15,646 nucleotides of DNA from contig CAZFIM010000057.1 in NCBI GenBank assembly GCA_964519615.1, positions 1-15,646 of the forward strand. The letters are read 5' to 3'. Position 1 is the stretch's first letter; each line of letters opens with the position of its first letter. Shown here piece after piece: positions 13,772 through 15,646 of the stretch. Under the pieces are notes generated by a model, which was not told the DNA's origin, did no database searches, and worked only from the letters and a program-made list of their open reading frames with translations. The DNA comes from CAZFIM01 sp964519615 (GTDB taxonomy: Bacteria > Chloroflexota > Dehalococcoidia > GIF9 > UBA5629). The position numbers were made by a program, and so were the translations under genes.

Positions 13772-15025
13772 TCAGGGAATAATACCGATATCCATTAACC
13801 CGCCCGATACCGCTTTATAATTGCTGTCAATTATCTGTATCGGCTGCGGGTGGGCTATAGCATGATGATGAATCCCGTAGGTCTCATCCCCACACATTTT
13901 CCCCGGCCCCTCGAGAGTATCGATATCTTCCATTGATTCCCAGTAAGCTTTTACTTCGTCGGTGTCAAAGCTTTGCGCCCCTTCGATAGCCTGTTTCAGC
14001 ATGTAGAGGCTATTAGCAGCGTAGAGAATTAAGGAAGTATCTGCTCCATGCTTGGATATGTACCTCTGAATGATTTCCTTACCCAGAGGAGGCAGACCCG
14101 GCTCGTCTGCGGAAGTTGAAGCCATGAATACATTCTTTGCTGCTTCCTTACCGGCGACAGCCATAATGTCATTCATGGTTGCACACATCATGCCCGCATA
14201 CGGTTTGGTGTTGCCTGACTCGCGCAAGCCTTTCACTACCGCACCTATATGCTGCGCCACACCATTCATATGAACTATGGCATCCGCTTCGGTAATCGAG
14301 TTCAGCTTGCTCACTATGGGACTGAAATCCTGCATTTGATTAGGATACAGAACCGTTTCACCAACCCATTTTAATCCCGCATCTGCAAAAATCTTTTCAA
14401 ACGAAGGTCCAAGAAATTTTATTGCGCCGTCATCCGGTATAACTACAGCTACGGTCTTTACCTCCGGATACGCTTTCTTGAGATACATGGTGCTCCCCAT
14501 CATCTTGCCTACGGCAGCATTGCTTCCCAGAAAGCAGTATGGTGTCGTTGCATCCAGTTCTCCCGGCGTATTGTTGGCAAAGGTTACCACACGTATTACT
14601 TTAGCCGGGTCCGTTATCGGGCCTGCTCCGGAAGAGAAGAAGGCCGTTGGCCCTATGATGAACTTAACTTTGTGGTCATAGACCAGTTTATTGGTTGCTG
14701 CCGTTAATCCATCAAAATCCGTCTTATAATCTTCCATAATGAATTCAATGTTATACTTCTGTCCGTTAACGGTAATACCGCCCTTCTCATTGAGCACTTC
14801 CGCAGCAGCTACAGCCATATTTGCATCAGGGATATCCTTGCTTGAGAGAAAGCCGGTCAAGGCAGCAAGAAAGCCGATCTGAAGGGTTTTTGCCGGCTCA
14901 GGTGACGCTTGCGGGGTTGTTGGCGTTGTCGGGGTTGCCGGTTGCGGCGACGCTTTGGCGCAGCCAGCCAGAATCATGGCGCTTACCAGAACAAGTATCA
15001 ATATAATCAGTACTATCTTCTTCAA
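13772..15025 (-). CDS. ABC transporter substrate-binding lipoprotein (LivK/Peripla_BP_6 type)
   Basis: A 417-residue extracytoplasmic binding protein of periplasmic-binding fold type I. The signal ends in the lipobox LAGC (C22), followed by a Pro/Thr/Ser linker (27-45) and a domain opening LQIGFLAALTGFLSSKDIPD, typical of branched-chain amino acid and amide binding proteins. GQKYNIEFIMEDYKTD and KFIIGPTAFFSSGAG are further family segments. The ligand cannot be read from sequence; aromatic or fatty-acid-like compounds are known for relatives. The start is TTG at 15025, supported by a strong GGGAGGGG site four bases upstream and by KKIV at the N-terminus. First gene of the operon, 177 bp ahead of the permease; a hairpin lies in its leader. 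Confidence 0.94.
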   Translation of the reverse strand: MKKIVLIILILVLVSAMILAGCAKASPQPATPTTPTTPQASPEPAKTLQIGFLAALTGFLSSKDIPDANMAVAAAEVLNEKGGITVNGQKYNIEFIMEDYKTDFDGLTAATNKLVYDHKVKFIIGPTAFFSSGAGPITDPAKVIRVVTFANNTPGELDATTPYCFLGSNAAVGKMMGSTMYLKKAYPEVKTVAVVIPDDGAIKFLGPSFEKIFADAGLKWVGETVLYPNQMQDFSPIVSKLNSITEADAIVHMNGVAQHIGAVVKGLRESGNTKPYAGMMCATMNDIMAVAGKEAAKNVFMASTSADEPGLPPLGKEIIQRYISKHGADTSLILYAANSLYMLKQAIEGAQSFDTDEVKAYWESMEDIDTLEGPGKMCGDETYGIHHHAIAHPQPIQIIDSNYKAVSGGLMDIGIIP

Positions 15026-15050
15026 TGTTCCCCTCCCTTATCATTTCCTG

Positions 15051-15074
15051 TAGTAAGCTTTTGGCAGCTTACTA
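15051..15074. promoter_or_regulatory. Inverted repeat in the leader of the binding-protein gene
   Basis: TAGTAAGCT (15051-15059) and AGCTTACTA (15066-15074) form a perfect 9-bp inverted repeat with a 6-nt spacer. It lies about 12 bp upstream of the Shine-Dalgarno of the transporter operon. It may be an operator or an mRNA stem controlling translation. A second pair, TGTAGAA (15093-15099) and TTCTACA (15118-15124), lies further upstream. Confidence 0.55.
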
Positions 15075-15207
15075 TAACTAATTGCACCACACTGTAGAAT
15101 TTACTTTGCCTGATAATTTCTACAATACGAGAACAGTTACACCAGATACTTGGTTTTCATTATTGTATTTTGTATTTTTATTGCTATTAATCCTGATTAT
15201 GTGGATT

Positions 15208-15646
15208 TTACGGGTCAAAGTAGAGCTTTGAGGGATTCAGGCTGAACTCAAAGGCCCCAGAGCTATTCCCCGGTGCATCCCATTTGCCGCGCGGAAGATC
15301 CGGGTCACTGTATTTATTCACCAGGGATCTACAGGCATATACCTTGCCGTTATCGGCCATACCGCTGAGAGTTCTGGGTCTTCCATTCATAGCCCAGATA
15401 GATTCCGTTTCCAGATGATAAATCCCTTCCCAATCTATGATGTGCTTATACCCCGGATCGTCCATCGGCCCGATGGCCTGTTTGATGAATGACATTTTGG
15501 CCCTTTTAACCATCAATACCTGAAAGGGACCGTGGCACATAACTCGAAATATTTGCTCCAATGCCTTAGCCTGTTTGTCATCCGCCCGGGAATCTATATA
15601 GAGTATCGCCGGCCAGGGCTCACTCCACACACCATCGGGGGTATTC
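15208..15646 (-). CDS. DUF1326-like protein, 3' part (5' end beyond the window)
   Basis: The reading frame is open to the window edge (NTPDGVWSEPWPAILYIDSR...), so the visible 146 codons are the C-terminal part of a longer gene and a GTG at 15630 is internal. LYIDSRADDKQAKALEQIF strongly resembles the DUF1326 segment in which an acidic 'DxRA...Q..AL..IF' stretch precedes a GPF motif. The C-terminus GNSSGAFEFSLNPSKLYFDP also fits. The family's cysteine-rich N-terminus, probably metal-binding, would lie outside the window. Function is unknown. It lies upstream of the transporter on the same strand, 182 bp before the binding-protein gene, so co-regulation is possible but a separate promoter is more likely. 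Confidence 0.6.
   Translation of the reverse strand, partial: NTPDGVWSEPWPAILYIDSRADDKQAKALEQIFRVMCHGPFQVLMVKRAKMSFIKQAIGPMDDPGYKHIIDWEGIYHLETESIWAMNGRPRTLSGMADNGKVYACRSLVNKYSDPDLPRGKWDAPGNSSGAFEFSLNPSKLYFDP

Overview
The window looks like a chromosomal segment of an anaerobic bacterium. It opens inside a 23S rRNA gene and an initiator tRNA gene and ends in a branched-chain-amino-acid-type (Liv) ABC transporter operon. Four things suggest a Chloroflexota (Dehalococcoidia-like) or similar uncultured anaerobe: no 5S gene directly follows the 23S, several genes start with TTG or GTG, a CCG-domain/heterodisulfide-reductase-like iron-sulfur protein is present, and transporter permeases are fused. 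This assignment is inference, because no single sequence feature here fixes the phylum.

Layout. (1) 1-1367: the 3' end of 23S rRNA, a decayed 5' tRNA fragment, an intact initiator tRNA-Met with its terminator, a two-gene hicA-hicB toxin-antitoxin module, then a second interrupted copy of the tRNA 3' half with its own terminator. The toxin-antitoxin pair therefore sits between two copies of a tRNA 3' end, like a miniature genomic island. (2) 1423-3388: an unrecognised 408-residue protein with a HEPN-like RxxxxH motif, apparently made from a leaderless transcript, then a REP-associated (Y1/HUH) transposase flanked by two exact 20-bp palindromic units. (3) 3533-8659: two paralogous alpha/beta hydrolase genes in opposite orientation. 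They surround an IS1182-type insertion sequence and a secreted lipoprotein with two Ig-like repeats. A promoter/leader module occurs three times here: once before each hydrolase, and once as an orphan abutting the stop codon of the first and pointing into it antisense. The first hydrolase is therefore boxed by inverted promoter modules. (4) 8857-15025: on the minus strand, a lipoprotein substrate-binding protein, a single-chain LivH-LivM fusion permease, LivG, LivF, and a cytosolic iron-sulfur protein with two 4Fe-4S and two CCG domains. (5) 15208 to the end: the 3' part of a probable DUF1326 protein that continues past the window edge.

How the genes work together. The Liv genes form one minus-strand operon for uptake of an amino acid or similar small organic acid. 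The iron-sulfur protein downstream may be co-transcribed, which hints at a link between uptake and electron-transfer metabolism. The first 8.7 kb is accessory DNA, rich in mobile elements, duplications and probable defence or addiction genes. The most unusual structure is the triplicated promoter module around the inverted hydrolase genes.
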